Shown here one piece after another: positions 5,572 to 5,575 of a stretch of 5,575 nucleotides of DNA. A program made the translations under genes and the position numbers. The notes beneath the pieces were generated by a model. It ran no database searches. It worked only from the letters and a program-made list of their open reading frames with translations, and had not been told where the DNA came from. The stretch lies in assembly GCA_902470925.1 (NCBI GenBank), contig CABRIF010000130.1, positions 1-5,575 on the forward strand, in the 5' to 3' direction. The DNA comes from an uncultured Collinsella sp. (lineage in GTDB: Bacteria; Actinomycetota; Coriobacteriia; Coriobacteriales; Coriobacteriaceae). Within the stretch, counting starts at the first letter, position 1. The number at the start of each line of letters is the position of its first letter.

Positions 5572-5575
5572 CCCC

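Noticed and set aside
5507..5575. Minus-strand open frame ending in TAA at 5507, as the tail of an upstream gene
   Set aside because: The 22 codons give a Gly/Arg-rich peptide with no protein-like features, and no terminator follows.

Overview
This is a 5.6 kb stretch of very GC-rich bacterial DNA with three intact genes. The strong AGGAG-type ribosome-binding sites, the high GC at third codon positions and the type of ABC-F protein suggest a high-GC Gram-positive organism. An intestinal Coriobacteriia member (Collinsella/Olsenella/Eggerthella relatives) is my best guess, but the sequence does not prove it. The first 47 bases are not biological. They are an untrimmed Illumina Nextera i7 adapter ending in the Tn5 mosaic end, so the real genome sequence starts at base 48 and the window begins at a contig edge.

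Left part (48-1708, + strand): a roughly 150-base leader followed by one gene for a cytosolic ABC-F ATPase of 501 aa, with two ABC domains and no membrane segments. This family works on the ribosome and includes antibiotic-resistance proteins. The leader holds a possible extended -10 promoter, a 14-codon upstream ORF and two sequences complementary to the Shine-Dalgarno. Together they resemble a translational attenuator, which is the most interesting hypothesis in the window.

Middle (1709-4411): the ABC-F gene converges on tex, which is on the minus strand. Tex is an 860-aa RNA-binding transcription accessory protein with YqgF-like, helix-hairpin-helix and S1 domains. A clear intrinsic terminator for tex lies between the two genes. 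Tex carries an unusual N-terminal extension of about 140 residues, rich in Ala, Pro, Ser and Gln.

Right part (4412-5575): a LysR-family regulator (327 aa) lies 45 bases upstream of tex on the same strand and may be co-transcribed with it. Upstream of lysR is a 135-base edge region with a strong hairpin, predicted to fold better in the lysR mRNA than on the other strand. It also holds three degenerate direct repeats and a possible start of a divergent ORF running off the window.

The three genes do not form a recognisable pathway. The ABC-F and Tex proteins both act in gene expression (ribosome and transcription), and the LysR target is unknown. I see no mobile element, CRISPR array, tRNA or rRNA.
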